This document shows, piece by piece, positions 46,399 to 61,067 of a stretch of DNA of 64,000 bases. How positions within the stretch are numbered: position 1 is the stretch's first letter; every line of letters starts with the position of its first letter. The notes under the pieces were generated by a model that did not search any database, had not been told where the DNA came from, and saw nothing but the letters and a program-made list of their open reading frames with translations. The position numbers and the translations under genes were made by a program. This DNA comes from Fomitopsis serialis (Eukaryota; Basidiomycota; Agaricomycetes; Polyporales; Fomitopsidaceae): positions 310,001-374,000 of the forward strand of contig NW_025954971.1 of NCBI RefSeq assembly GCF_022376445.1, written 5' to 3'.

Positions 46399-47290
46399 CG
46401 TGATAGTAGGGTGCGGTAGTTGCTGAAGCTTTGGTGGATGTTGTAGCAGGATGATGGGTGCACCGGGGCTGGAGACAGCCCCTGTATATAAAGGCTGCAT
46501 TATGCAATTACGCGGCCACGGTCCCAGACAGGCTTTGTGTCAGACGGTCCAACATTATTACTCTGAAGCGAGCGACACCGCTACGGTAGCGAGACGCCTG
46601 TCGCTATAGAGTCTCACTGTTGACAGCCAGCGGCATGATTCGCACTGCATCCTCGAGGTTCGGCCAGATCAATGTATTGCCCTCCGAGACAGTTGCTGTG
46701 AACGAGCGGTCGATCGACTGCAGTGGCCGATCGAAGGCCGACCTCTGAAGCGCTGTTAGAGGTTAGACGGCTAGGAGAGCCCGCAAAGCTGCGCTTATGA
46801 AGTGCCTGCTAGACCTGCCTAAACAGCAAACCAGCCGATCGACATCACCAGCACCCCACAGCCATATGATGGCAGCGAACGCTCCTGCAGACTTCGTATC
46901 AAAATCGGCCAAGAAGAGGCGCGACTCACCTACCAAGGAGATCGTATATTGGGCTTTTCGAGTAATTCGGTCACGTCGGTGTAAGAGGCACGAGAGCAAA
47001 GATAGATGGGAAAACGCATACAGTACGGACACTGATTGCGATAGCCTCGACCGTTGAACACGACCGGTGGTAGCCGTGTATCTTCCCTTCATAACCAATA
47101 TGCTTCCGCGCGAGGAGCCGCATGCTCCCGGTCTCAGGCGGCAGTCGTTGATGACTTGAAGTTGAAAATTGTATTACGAGAGATCGAAGAGCCATTGAAC
47201 AGCGCGAAGACGAACGCGAACCTATATCATGCGTGACCAAACCCACCAAGACGTTTTCACTGCCATTTTCCGACAATATACGAATCGCTA
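46399..47290. other. Intergenic region upstream of copy E
   Basis: Only short unrelated frames are present. It holds the promoter of THDV copy E (leftward) and the 3' flank of the WW-domain gene. No repeats were noticed. Confidence 0.4.
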
Positions 47291-50200
47291 TCATGCCGGG
47301 TACCCGCTCCTTCGTCCGCGCTTCGGCCTTGAACCACGTCTCCTTCCCCCCTTGGATCGCGACGCATCGCCTCCTTCCATATCAGTGTCCATCACGAAGT
47401 CGCCGTGGCTATCTCCGCCCTGAAGGCCCGGTTGCTTTGAAGAGAGATCCACTCTCTCGCGAAGGGACGCAGTCGAAGTCTCTGGTGCGATAGGCGCAGC
47501 GTCATTGAGTGACAGCCTGTCGAGAAGCGACGACCCTGTGCGCCTCATCAGGTCAGGCCGTGCATCGTCAACGCGAACTATTGCCGTACGCCCAGCGACT
47601 TCGTCCGGAAGTAGTCTGTCAGCTACCGGTGATTCCTCTGGCGACGCTTTCGTCATCGGGGGCGGACGACGGATACGGACAGGCTTGGACGTCTTCACCG
47701 GTTCCTCTAATGGTTGAGGAGCCGGTGCAGTATGCAACAGGCGTACACGATCCGGGTGAATCCTGGTTGCGCTATTGGCGGGGGAGACATCGCGGGAAGG
47801 TTCGACGCCTGGGCGATCCCAGGCAGACGCGTCGTCTTCACGGACGGGGGCCTCATTCCGGACGTCACGATAGTCGGAGTGCCGAGTTGGCTCGATGTAG
47901 ACATCACGATTGACGGGGCGAGGAGGAAGCGACGCAGGCGGCGGCGCCAGGGAAGCGTGACGGTCATTGTACAATGGTCCAAGTCGATCTTCGAGACTAG
48001 GTCGCCGACCGCGGGGCCGAACATCCACGGGACTCTTGCGACCGCCAGGGGGATCAGAAAGCCCGAAGTCAGACTGCCGACCTGGACCAACTGAACCTGG
48101 CCCAGTAGCGGATCGAGTGGATTCGCGGACGGGCTCCTTGTCTCCTCGAGCATTGTGGTTCCCATTAGATCTCGTGGGTGGGTTCGCACCGTCAGTCGTG
48201 CGCCACGAGTCAGGTTCGGTCCTGGCTGGTCGTTCGGGAAGTTTGTGCATAAGTTCCACTTTCTTTGTATCCTTGCTATGCATCTCGAGTTGTGCCGACT
48301 CTTCCCTTGTCATCCAGATGCGAGGCTGTGTGTCAGGGGGAATGGGGGCAGATGGCTGAGCATGCTCTGGGCCAAAGCGACTCTGCAGAGACTTTAGTCC
48401 TCGCTTAGTTGTTCAACGACTCCAAATTGACATACCACACGAGGGCCACGATCCTTGCGTTCTGAATAAGAATCACCCCGCGGCCGCGAGAGCAAAGGCG
48501 GTCGGTCTTCAACTGGTCGAGCGGGCAATCTTTCAACACCCTACAATGACAACGTCAGCAAGGGTAAGAGCGAATGCAAGTAGATACTGACGGAATCAAC
48601 ACGACCAGCGCTCGAGACAGACGGACGACGAATTCCCAGACGACTATCGTCAAGGGGCACGGCCGATCTCTCTGGACTCCCAAATGGCGGGTCAGGCGAC
48701 AACGGATAGTCCTGTAGCCTAGGTAAGGATTTTCGCTTCTATACTAATGCTGACGCATGCTCACTCTGCCTCTGCCAGGTCCAATGCGCGGAGCTGCGAG
48801 GGTATTTGCGGGAGGCAGCCTGTCTTGTAGGGGAAGCGTGCCGTCCGGCTCATGCATAGGCGGTATCTTCCTATTGCCTATGGGGACGAGATTCGTTCCT
48901 GATATCGACTTGGGAGGTGGGGGTCCAAATGACGGCTCCTTCGTAGGGTTCTGGAATAGCGATGAAGTAGACATGAGAACGAGGGCTGCAAGACGAGGAT
49001 CAAAGGACGGACAACTTCGAGTATCGGGCGCGACACCGTTCTATGGCCGCCACGGGGAGTTGACGGGCTGCCGATGTTCCAAGAACTCGCATGGGATGGT
49101 GGTGGCGGAGGCAGACCTTGCGTCTCCAGAGGAGGGAAGCGCTGCGAGGGAACATGGCCCATGGGCTCTCGTCCACCTGCCATAGCTCGCGGACCTCTCG
49201 GTGCGTCACCAGGTACATCACCCATGCGATCGGCATACATGGACGAACTCGGTCTGGAAGGGCCGTCAAAGCCACGCTGAGATGGCAGGCTAGCCGGACG
49301 GTCGACGTCCATCGGCTCAGGAGCGTAGTCTCTAGGACCCTGTGACGGCAAATCGTCAAAGCGGCTGCCGGGTCTACTTGTCAGAGCAGGTCTGATAGGG
49401 GGCGGACGACCACGTCCATCGTATTCGACCTCGCCGATAGTTAAAGGTCCCTGGCGACGGGGCGGAGGCGCGTCAGTAGGTACATCGACATATCTCATTG
49501 GTACATCGTCTTCGCGCGGCCCTCGAGGGGGTATGTCGACGTAGCCACGCCGACTGCCCTCAGCAGCAGGGGTCGGTGGCGGCAAGAGTTCTTGCACTGG
49601 AGCATGGCGAGCCTCTCGGAAACGGGCGCTTTGCGGTGGTAGAGGAACACGCTTGCGAGGACCTGCAACCATGATGCAACAGCGCATATAAGTAGTCAGG
49701 CGTAAGATATTCGCGCAAAGGCCACAGCCACTCACGTTCATCTTGAACAGGTGAAGAGAACCCCGTCTGTGGACGTGCTGGCAGTCCATGCGGTGGTAAC
49801 GCATCTATGGCGCTACCTCGACGAGGTGGGAGATCGTCATCACGCTGATCGTCGACTCGCCTTCGCTTGGTGTCATAACCATAGCTGGGATCCATACTAT
49901 CAGCTTCTCGCCCTCGACGCTGAGGTACAGAATCGACTGGCGGGTAGTCATTGAAACCACGTGGAGACGATGGCCTTGGTAAAATCGGGGGTCTCTCTGG
50001 CCATGCTCTTTGTCTTGAAGCAGGTGGCGGAGGAATCGATGCTTGAGAGCTCCCAGGCGACGAGCCGCGAGAGAATCGACGGGCACCGGGTGGGGAAGGC
50101 ACACGGAGGTGCGGCGGCGGTGATCTAGTCCCTGCAAGATGAAAACGGACAATGTAAGGAGGGCGACGAACGGAGACGCAGACAAACGAGAAAGTGGAAA

Positions 50201-51513
50201 AGGGTGACTCCAGGGTGAATGTCCTTGCGCCGCGTACGAGAAGAGGTCGGGTAATGGGAGAAGGGGACTACGGCGCTCGACTCCCAAGGCTTCTCGAGAC
50301 AGCCAAATCGACCACGTCCTCCACCTCGGGAGGAGTTCACACGCCGGAGACGCGATAGATGGGAGGATGCGAATAACGTACTAGGTGCCGACCAGTCATT
50401 GGGACCACGACGATTCGTCTGTTCTCGATCCAAGGATGCGTTTCGAGGAGAGACGTCGAAGTCCATGCGGTCCTGCCGACCACGGGCACGACTGTGGCGA
50501 GGCGGAGGGTCCAAGTCCATCGAAATGCGAGACGAGTGGTTGCCACGTCGTACGTCGGCCAAGTCGCGCTCCTGCGCCCTCGGAGGTGTTTGCTCTCTGC
50601 GCGAACGCCCAGACCGCTCCTCGCTTCGGTAGTCCCGACGAGCAGGTGGGGACAACGACCGTGTGCGACGCCGCTCTGGCAGCGGACGAGGAGATGGCGC
50701 CCTACCTGCTGTGTACGAGTCTGCGTACGCAGCTTGCACTGGTGAGTGGGCTGTCCGACCGTCACGTCTGTCGCTCAGCTCTGTGCCGCCAGCACCACCA
50801 GGAGCCGCAGCAGGACGGTAATGTCGATCTTCGTACGAGAGATCGTCCGCAGCCCGTTTCGATTCCTTGCGACCCGTCCGCCGCTCCGGCGAAATAACGC
50901 GTCGGGAAGGTGACACACCTTCCCTTCCGCGCGACACGCCTCGCTCCTTGTCCTTCGCCGGGGACGACTTGCCGCTCACCGGTTGAGTCCAAGTGGACTC
51001 GTGCGTTTTGGTATTATAGTAATACTGTTCGCCCCCACCGCTCCTAGCTTGTCGGAGTTCCCAGTCCGGAGGAAGCGCATCGTGGTTGCTGCCGGAGACG
51101 GGCATCCCGAGGCCATTCGTCCGCGGCTCGCGCTGTATCATGGAGCTAGCCAGAGTGCTCGCCTGAGCAGGAGACGGATGCACAGGTGCCACGGATAAGA
51201 CAGGTTTCGGAGGAAGTGCATGAGTGAGCTTGCCGACAGACTGAGAACGTCGCAGGTGGGGCGAATCCGGATCGCGAGGTGGCGCCGCCGACTGCTTCGA
51301 GCCATAGGATTCTCGCTTGCCATGAGACGTCGAATAAGAATTTGGAAGCTGAGCAGCGACCTCCTGCTCCGCAGCCTGGTACGAATAGTAGTCCTGCATG
51401 TCGTCCTCGTCGCCACCAAGCGAGACTGCATCTTCCGCGTCTTCTGGGCCGTGCTGGGCAGTCTGCTCGTCGTCCTCATGTCCCCAGTCGAGCACCTCCG
51501 CATCGTCCTCCAT
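47291..51513 (-). CDS. WW-domain protein with long Arg/Ser/Pro-rich disordered region
   Basis: The ATG at 51513 opens MEDDAEVLDWGHEDDEQTAQ, an acidic segment. A single WW domain follows at about residues 145-180 (LPPDWELRQARSGGGEQYYY, NTKTHESTWTQPVSG), with both Trp and the YYY core. WW domains bind Pro-rich motifs. After it come several hundred residues rich in RS, RR, PPR and SP (SRRVISPERRTGRKESKRAA; RAWPERPPILPRPSSPRGFN), spread over several exons. The end carries SLLDRLSLNDAAPI and a basic terminus (GGRRRGSRPKRGRRSGYPA). The composition suggests an mRNA-processing or splicing-linked nuclear protein, an inference only. Exact introns in 48.3-50.3 kb are uncertain. It is divergent from UNC-50, with about 300 bp between the starts. 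Confidence 0.72.
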
Positions 51514-51810
51514 GCTGGCGACAATATGCAGATGGTGAAAGTGGTCGTCGTGCGGGGGGAAGGTGAATGTGCACAGAGGGAAGAATGAGGTCGAATACGT
51601 ATTCGGCATACGCCGAGACTCCGATGATGGACTTGCGCACGATCACGTGCTCGTACTGCGCGAGCGTGACGGTGTCGCCGGCTGCAGGTTGCTTGAGGCA
51701 GCTCGACCGGCAGACAGCGACGACCGACGGTGGCGACAGCGACGAGGCTGCATAGACGTCCAGCTGTCGTGTACTAGGCTTTGTGCTTGCACTTCTTGCT
51801 TACCCAGGAC

Positions 51811-52967
51811 ATGTCTGTCCTTCCTCTCAGTTCACCTACGTTTCCCCGCAATGGCAGTCCAAGTCCAGGACCCATGCGGTCGTCTGGATCTCTCTCGAAC
51901 CGCATTCCAGTCATATTCAGACGACTCACGCGCTTTCAACAAATGGTGTGCAATTTTCTGACCGAAATCTCCTGATTCCACTCATGCTGGGAAGTAGGAC
52001 TTCGAGCTGGCGGCTTGGCAACTTACATACCTATGTCTGGCGCCCAAGAGAGTGTGAGCACTTCCTAGTAGAAAACACAAGGTGGCATTGACGATTGCTG
52101 CTAGCTATCGTAATGTCTATTTTCATAAACGTGAGGTCAACAATAGTTATCATGGACGTTCGTACTCATGTCGAGTTTATACAGAGACGAAGAACACATG
52201 GGCGAGAGACGACCCCGCGATTCTCATTCTCATTTCAGGATGTCTCGCAGGTTCGTCTGGTGCGGTTAGATGAGACAGAAGTGATATTGACCTTAAGATT
52301 CATAGTGTCTGCCGTTGCATGGTCCGTGGTGTACTCGTACTCACCGTTCCAGGCAATCGAGCTTGCATTCCTAATGATCCTCCGAGACTACCTCTTGGTC
52401 GGTGCCATCATGGCGACGATACTGTGGTATGATTCATAGTATGGCAATGAGTCTTGTGCGAACTGATGAAAGTGTCTTTACTTAGGTTGTTCTCCAACAA
52501 AGCTCTACTCAGTCCACCATCGCATTCTGCCCCATCGGACTCGGCGGTTGAGTGGGCGTATGCCTTCGATGTGCATACGAACGCGTTCTTCCCACTTTAC
52601 CTCACGCTATATCTCGCGCAGTTGTTCCTGGTGCCGATTGTGCTGAGAAGCAATTGGATATGCCTGTTCATCTCCAACACTCTCTACCTCGCTGCGTAAG
52701 CCGTCGTCTACATCCAGATGGTATGTCACTCATGCAATCATAGTTTTGCACAGTACACCTACGGGGTTTACTTGGGGCTGAACGGTAAGAATGCTGCGCA
52801 ACTCTACTCCAATACATATTAATTGACGTCCTTGGTTAGCTCTGCCATATCTTGTTCGCACGGAGATCCTTCTTGCACCGCTACTTCCGCTGTTCACGGG
52901 ATACATTATATCATTATTGGGCTTCAACATTGCAAAGCATGTTCTACCTATGTATTTCGGCTCGTAA
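51811..52967 (+). CDS. UNC50: UNC-50 / GMH1 family Golgi-ER membrane protein
   Basis: Eight exons (51811-51945, 51998-52053, 52105-52130, 52185-52250, 52306-52426, 52486-52695, 52744-52784, 52840-52967) join to 260 aa, the family's usual length. Diagnostic text: LTRFQQMDFELAAWQLTYLC, KRVYRNVYFHKQTKNTWARD with DDPA, VEWAYAFDVHTNAFFPLYLT and ALPYLVRTEILLAPLLPLF. Five hydrophobic segments are visible, as expected for this multi-pass protein of the Golgi/ER. In animals UNC-50 supports receptor trafficking, and yeast Gmh1 interacts with Arf exchange factors. All splice junctions conserve frame and there is no sign of decay. It is followed about 290 bp later by calcineurin A on the same strand. Confidence 0.92.
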
Positions 52968-53253
52968 CAACACGTATTGTAGCCTTTGCACACTATTATT
53001 CTGGGAAGCTGTGTCGATCCGGGTACCTCCTAGGATGCAGTGCGGTACAGCCCGATGGAAAGGCAATACAGAGTAACAAACGGTCTTAATGACGAGGTCT
53101 TATCGAATCAGTGGGACATTGAGGCTCCGCTGATGCGTCCTATTAACGTTTGTAATCTGGTCTTTGCTGTCGCGACAGGGCGATCGTGGTCAAGGTATCC
53201 CGCTTCAATCTTCACCACGACCATCTCCTCCGGCCGCTCACTACCTGTCGACG

Positions 53254-55743
<2,490 letters not shown>

Positions 55744-56518
55744 GCACGGGGAGGGTAGCATGTATTGCATCGCATTACATTGTGGATAGGGATGTGGATG
55801 ATTTGTGTACCGTGACTGGACTGGTGTCGGCTCCTTTGCATATGTTGGAATTTGTCCGTGTAATGTGCACTTTCGTGTATAATCTTTGTTCTCCACTGCA
55901 TTTACGATTTCAAGGTCGCCACACAATCCTGATATGTCATGGCATGCCGGCGGAAGAGTATCGGTCGGCAGGGCTGGAGTTCGGTCCGTCCTTCACAATA
56001 CAAGTGCGGTGCGAGAAGTCCCGCTGCGCAGTTACATAGTGCACCAACTATGAATGCCTTTACGCGTGGCATTCAATGTTTAAGGTACGTAGCCTACTCA
56101 GTGCTCCATGTATACTGATCGCGCCCTTTCTAAGTAACTGAGGTCAACCCCTGGTACAACGGATGCGCAAGCTCTATGTCAGTATGGTACTGAGGGATGC
56201 ACGATTTCGCACGCCTTTCACGTTCCTTGGAGTCTCACCCATGCATGGGATTCCAACTGCGGACTGACTGCGCTCCTGGTCAAACAGCACTGCGGACAAT
56301 GGTGCTGGTTGTCAGTCAGACAGCCTATTTGCCAGACGGCCCCGACCCGTAGCCACAAATCCACAGCCGGCCTCTTCATTACTGTCAGCGGATGACCTTC
56401 GCGGGAATCAACCCCTATCGAACTGCGAGTTCGGTATCACATAAAAGTGGGGCGTGTTGGCTATAGCTCTGCGAACCATATACACCAGCTCTCATCCCCA
56501 GTCAAACACACAACAGCC
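55744..56518. other. Intergenic region after calcineurin A
   Basis: It is the 3' flank of calcineurin A and the promoter of THDV copy F (cataaaag at about 56441 is a possible TATA element). No gene is recognised. Confidence 0.4.
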
Positions 56519-57748
56519 ATGCCTTATCATAATGAAGACGAGGACACATACTCGGAGAAAGCCTACGAGGATCCCCGGTATCGCACTCAGGATATGCGAG
56601 CAATGCCACCTCCGCCATATGCCGATGTCAACCGATCGTATGCCAGGTATATGTTTGACACTTCTCTGAATTCATATACTCACAGGATTTGTAGCGGTCC
56701 ATCCTATGGTCCCCAAAGCTCAAGTACCAGTCACATGCAAGGGCATGCCTACCCAGGCTCGGACTATCCGGTTAGTTCACAGCTCCTTGAACCATTCTTA
56801 ATGCTGATCCCCGGGGCATGCAGGCTGATGCGTCTCCGGGGCAGTCTAGCACGTCCAACGGGAGCGGCTCTGGGGGCATGTCTGGCATGCTGAGGAACCT
56901 AGCTCTAGGACAAAGCATTGCGTCCCTGCTCGACCCTCCGCCTCCGCCCTTCCTACGCGCACCTCGTCCCGACCTTCCTTACGGACCCTTCGAGCCCGCG
57001 GCTCTGACCAGCCTAGATGATCAGCTTGACAAGGGCTTCCCGCCGCTTGCACCGCCTGCCGTGACGGCGCCGCATCCGTTCGTGACACACGATGTGGCCG
57101 ACGAAGACTGGCAGCGATTCTTGCACGACGTTAGAATCGCCAGCTCGCTCTCACCGATCGAATGCGCCAAGGCGGGCGTGGCACCGATAGCAATGAATAT
57201 CGGCTTAATGGGTGCGCCGCTGTCCTCTCGACTCAGGGATACGCTGATGTTTACTCTGGCGTACCTCGGGTAGGCATGCTCGTCTCCAAGGGTATTGAGA
57301 AGCGGATGAGGAACAAGAAGAGCGACGCGATCGGCGAACTCATCGAGCATTGGAACGCTGTGAGTCTCTCCCACTATCCTTTCGCTCACCTATAAGTAAT
57401 AGCCAAAGGCAGCACTTCTTCCATCCAAGACGTGTCACTGTGGTCCTGGCCCAAGGTTCGATGGCTTATAGCGGACCCGAGGGCGTACCCCCACCGGACA
57501 TGGCACTGTACTCAGCCGCCCTTGCACGCGACAACGAGATCATGTCGAACAGCTCAGACGAGGAGGTACGGCAGGGCCAAGGTGTCTTGGGTGGGCGAAG
57601 AGAGCGTCGTGATGCCAGCTGGAACTTCACTCACGTGCATGCCGGTTTGTACTGGTATCCTCTTACTCCCATCCTGCTATGTCCAAACCAAAGTAGCCCG
57701 GCAGTTGTTTCCAGACGGATTGCCGTGCTGCAAGGTCTCGTTCCTTGA
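56519..57748 (+). CDS. THDV-family uncharacterised protein (copy F)
   Basis: The ATG at 56519 opens MPYHNEDEDTYSEKAYEDPR. Intron 1 is 56647-56685 (GTATAT..CTCACAG); intron 2 follows GSDYP (GTTAGT..CATGCAG). Exon 3 encodes MLRNLALGQSIASLLDPPPP, PFEPAALTSLDDQLDKGFPP, FVTHDVADEDWQRFLHDVRI. Next come MLVSKGIEKRMRNKKSDAIG with ELIEHWNA, then HFFHPRRVTVVLAQGSMAYS and DNEIMSNSSDEEVRQG. The Lys/Arg/Glu-rich tail is absent. The end is uncertain: the open frame runs to 57748, overlapping the tail of BTB-7 on the other strand, and may instead be spliced earlier. Compared with copies B and D the protein is diverged but all conserved blocks are intact. Function unknown. Confidence 0.68.
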
Positions 57749-58732
57749 AGAACTTCTGGCAGATGTCACAGAAGTGGAAGTAGTCCGTGACCGATTGTAT
57801 TTCCTCATCATCCAAGCATGATGTCAAGCAATCCACGTCGAGAGATCGGTACGAGGGGCTGCTTTGGCATATGACAATAGTGTCAATGGTAAGGTCGTGA
57901 TACTCGCGGCAATCGTCCCTATCACAGCGTGGACCCGGGTTCTTTGCGAACGTGGAACATAGCACCTGGATTCTGGCTTGTATAAGCCGGGGACGAGCGA
58001 CAAGGCAGCGTAAGATATCGTCGTCGGCCATGTGGACATCCGCCTGGCTGGTGTCAGTCCCTGCACAGAGTCTGCTGATGGCAGTTGCGTCATTGAAGAA
58101 CTGGGTCTTGCAGCAAAAGTAGAGTGCAACGGGGAGTATCGACTTCGTGTTGGTGAGACGTGCCAGCTGCACCGCCTCGAACGCATCCTGCCATTTGTGA
58201 GACAGCAGCGGATGCGATCCAGGTGACTGATCCACGAAGTTTTGGAAGTTGTCGGTATACAGAGTCTTGATCCTGGCAAGAGCGTCGTCGCGAACCTTGT
58301 CAAAATCATACTTATGCGCTAGGCGAAGCAGAACCGCGGCGTCTGCGAATTGGACTGATGATTCAGTTTCGGTGAAGCTGGGAACACCGCTCATGAGTCA
58401 CTGAGTCCATGGACATATTAAGGGGTCTGCGCACGTTCTACCGGTGTACACGACCCATAGAATATTACGCATGCCACTCGCTGCATCAGAGACCCGCACG
58501 ACAGGACATCCTTCAATGGTTTCACCGTCGTCAGGTGAAGCGATCCCAAACATGTCGCGGAACACTCCGAGTGCAACGATAGCACACCACGGTGTACTCG
58601 AAAGGCGGTGTCTTCTGCGATAATCACCGAGTTCCCATCGTCGAACCATACTTTGGTATCGTGCTTCAAGGTATCCGTCGCAGCCTCACGCTCAGACTCC
58701 GTGCTTGCGAGCTGCGTTTTGGCGACAGACAT
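57663..58732 (-). pseudogene. BTB/POZ-domain protein, one frameshift in exon 1 (BTB-7)
   Basis: Start MSVAKTQLASTESEREAATD; BTB block VWFDDGNSVIIAEDTAFRVH, then RGVLSLHSE. Here 'cactcggagtgttccgc' lacks one A compared with BTB-6 ('cactcggaagtgttccgc'). The correct text FRDMFGIASPDDGETIEGCP with VVRVSDAASGMRNILWVVY continues one frame over. The intron (GTGCGC..TTCCCAG) and exon 2 are sound: VQFADAAVLLRLAHKYDFDK, ARLTNTKSILPVALYFCC, CDRDDC, CDIC and VWKQLPGYFGLDIAGW. It is the closest relative of BTB-6. A single AA-to-A loss in a conserved gene may be a sequence error. Confidence 0.65.
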
Positions 58733-59688
58733 TATTCTGGAACAGGGTACGGAGCGACGTATCAGTAATCTCGAGCTCATGTTTGCATCGCAATGCAAGT
58801 TAACACTTACTCTGCTGAACTTGAAAGACTCGGAGCCCGGAAGTAGTAGGCGTGCTCAGAATGAACGATCGATTCAGATCAGAAATTGTTGAGAGCTGGG
58901 AGCCGGGTAGATCGAATTTGAACACGGTCAAGGCGACCGTCGGACGTGGACTCGGACAGCGCGACGATGGCGCGATGTACGTGCAATGCTTTACTGTAAT
59001 ACCTGTGACGATCGATTATCTTTGCTCCGATTGTATAGTTAACTTTGTAGACGACTCACCGTGCTGTGTATTGTCGTTGCCCCCATGGTCGAAAGACAGA
59101 TCAAGAAGCACACTCAGAGTGGCGCTGTGCCAGTGGCGGAGTAAATGGTAAGCTCACTGGAACGCGGTACGTTACTACTTCAATTATCAGTGCGCACGAA
59201 CTCTGCCAACTTCGCACCACTGGCAAGACCAGCCGTCCATCAGTATTTCTCCACTCACGGCATATGTATGTCGTTCTGCCAGTGGTGCAAGGCACGATGG
59301 GGTACAGCGGGTCGCACGAGGGGCCACCCGATATAGCTCAGTACCAGGCGACAGCAGGATCATCTCCCCAGGAGGCTCGGGAAGTGAAGGGAGTCTTCGT
59401 AGGACTGAGCCAACAGCCTGAGTACACGAAGGGCAGATTCGAACGTGGCGTGGCGGACGCAGAGCGAGTAGAGAGATAAGCGGAAGGTATTAATGGACTC
59501 GGACGATGTCTGGCGGTTGGTCGTAGTCACGCCTACTACAAGCCGTAGGGCTGAGACATTGTCTGATCAACGACTTATTTTGAGATTGGACATAACGGTG
59601 CGTAAAGATATAGGGATGTGTACATGCAGGTGAAGGCGTACAAATTGAATCAGGATAGATGTAGAGCCTACGTTGCGCTTCTTGACAA
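58733..59688. other. Region between BTB-7 and BTB-8 with a THDV relic
   Basis: It contains the upstream region of BTB-7 (leftward) and a degraded THDV-family 3' end, listed separately. No other gene is seen. Confidence 0.4.
59150..59560 (+). pseudogene. Relic of a THDV-family 3' end (copy G)
   Basis: A plus-strand frame reads VFLHSRHMYVVLPVVQGTMG, then YSGSHEGPPDIAQYQAT. This lines up with YFFHPRRMTVVLAKGSVTYN / GPDGAPPPD of the intact members. About 100 bases later MDSDDVWRLVVVTPTTSR recalls the WRLIIAYQP end. None of the upstream conserved exons is recognisable. I infer a diverged 3' fragment; the match is at protein level only and is short. Confidence 0.4.
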
Positions 59689-60782
59689 TCAATGACAGGC
59701 CGTTCTCTCCCAATTGTCCACAGCCAGTTCGAACAGAGACGGTAGCTCCTGCCAAACTCGTTCGCGCTCGGCGACGTCTCTTTCGAGCATCATGTCACGG
59801 CACGCCCTGCAGATACACGACAGTTCAAGGTGATCTCGCAGCTCTCGCTCGATGTCCCTTCGCCACGTCAAGAGTGCATCAGTGGAGCCAACGCACTGTG
59901 CCCCAATTGCAAGTATGTCGTGAAGGCGAATCATCGTCACCCCACAGGCTGTTGGTGTCGCACAGCGGCTGCTGACTGTTGGACGACATATTCTCGAGAG
60001 GCACAGAGCCGCCTGGCCAGCGAGTTCTGCCTTGCCCTGGATGCACCGCTCCAAATCCTCTGGGGCCAGGCAGTCGACAGTCCCGTCTGAGCGTGCGGAT
60101 CCGCGGAGAAGAGTCCGACTATCGAGCGTGCAGCAGTAGTACAATGCTGGGGGTACCATAGTAGCAGTGTCGGTGAGACGAGCGAGGTTGACGGCCACGA
60201 TGGCGTGTTGCCGCTGTACAGCGTGGGGATCGTCCTTGAAGTCCGCGAATTTGTCCGGAAAGTATTGCTTCAGCCGCTTCATCGCGTCGACGAGTAAATC
60301 TTGGATGTTGTATTTGTGGCTCATACGCACCCAGGCCGCGATGTCTTCGAACTGAGCTTCATCAACGCTGGCGTATCTGCGACGAAGAGGAGATGTCGGT
60401 CAGAGCATCCGATTGCTAAAATGGGGAGTAGTACGCACTTTCGACCATGTATCATGACAGACAGTAGGGCCCGTAGATCCTGTGCCGTGTCAGACAGATG
60501 CACCGTGGGGCAGTCTTCAACCGATTGTGCCTCAGATGGCTGAGGAAGCGTGAACAGGTCGCGGAACACTTCCGATTGCTCCGCAAGAAGCCCTTTGTAC
60601 ACTTTGAATCCAATGTTTTGTGCGAGTAGAATGATATTCCCGTCCAAATACCAGAACTTGTCATCTTTCGTGAAGCTGACCTCAGGCCTCGAGCCACAGT
60701 CTCCCGCAAGCGAAACAGTGTCGGGATCCGTGCGAGCGCGTTTGCGAGAACGGAGAGACATGAGGGTCCCAGAGATTGACAT
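59689..60782 (-). CDS. BTB/POZ-domain protein (BTB-8)
   Basis: Two exons (60782-60439 and 60376-59689; intron GTGCGT..GTCGCAG) give 343 aa without interruption. The second ATG (60761, MSLRSRKRARTD) resembles the starts of relatives and is an alternative. BTB block: FWYLDGNIILLAQNIGFKVY, FRDLFTLPQP, CPTVHLSDTAQDLRALLSVM, then FEDIAAWVRMSHKYNIQDLL. C-terminal part: ARLTDTATMVPPALYYCC, CATPTAC, CRAC, ERERVWQELPSLFELAVDNW. Its neighbours BTB-7 (same strand) and BTB-9/10 (opposite strand) make a four-gene group; the BTB-8 and BTB-9 starts are about 290 bp apart and divergent. Confidence 0.85.
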
Positions 60783-61067
60783 GTGTCCAGTTTGAGAGCT
60801 GTAATAGTAGTTTGAGAGAGGAGACTTGATAAAGCTGAAGTTGGTGTGGTGGTGGTGAGTGCAGCGCGACTGAATCTGGCCTGGCCACAGTGGCGGGTGT
60901 TGTGGCCGACATCGACGTACACGTGATCGCGTGGGCCGAAATTTGACAATATTATCCAGTGCGAATCGCGGCGATGCACCTTTGGAACTCAAAGTAGTTT
61001 GAGTCGCAGCACCAGGTATGCTTTGCCCACCTTCTCTCTCTCGATATTGAATGTGAAACAGGTTATC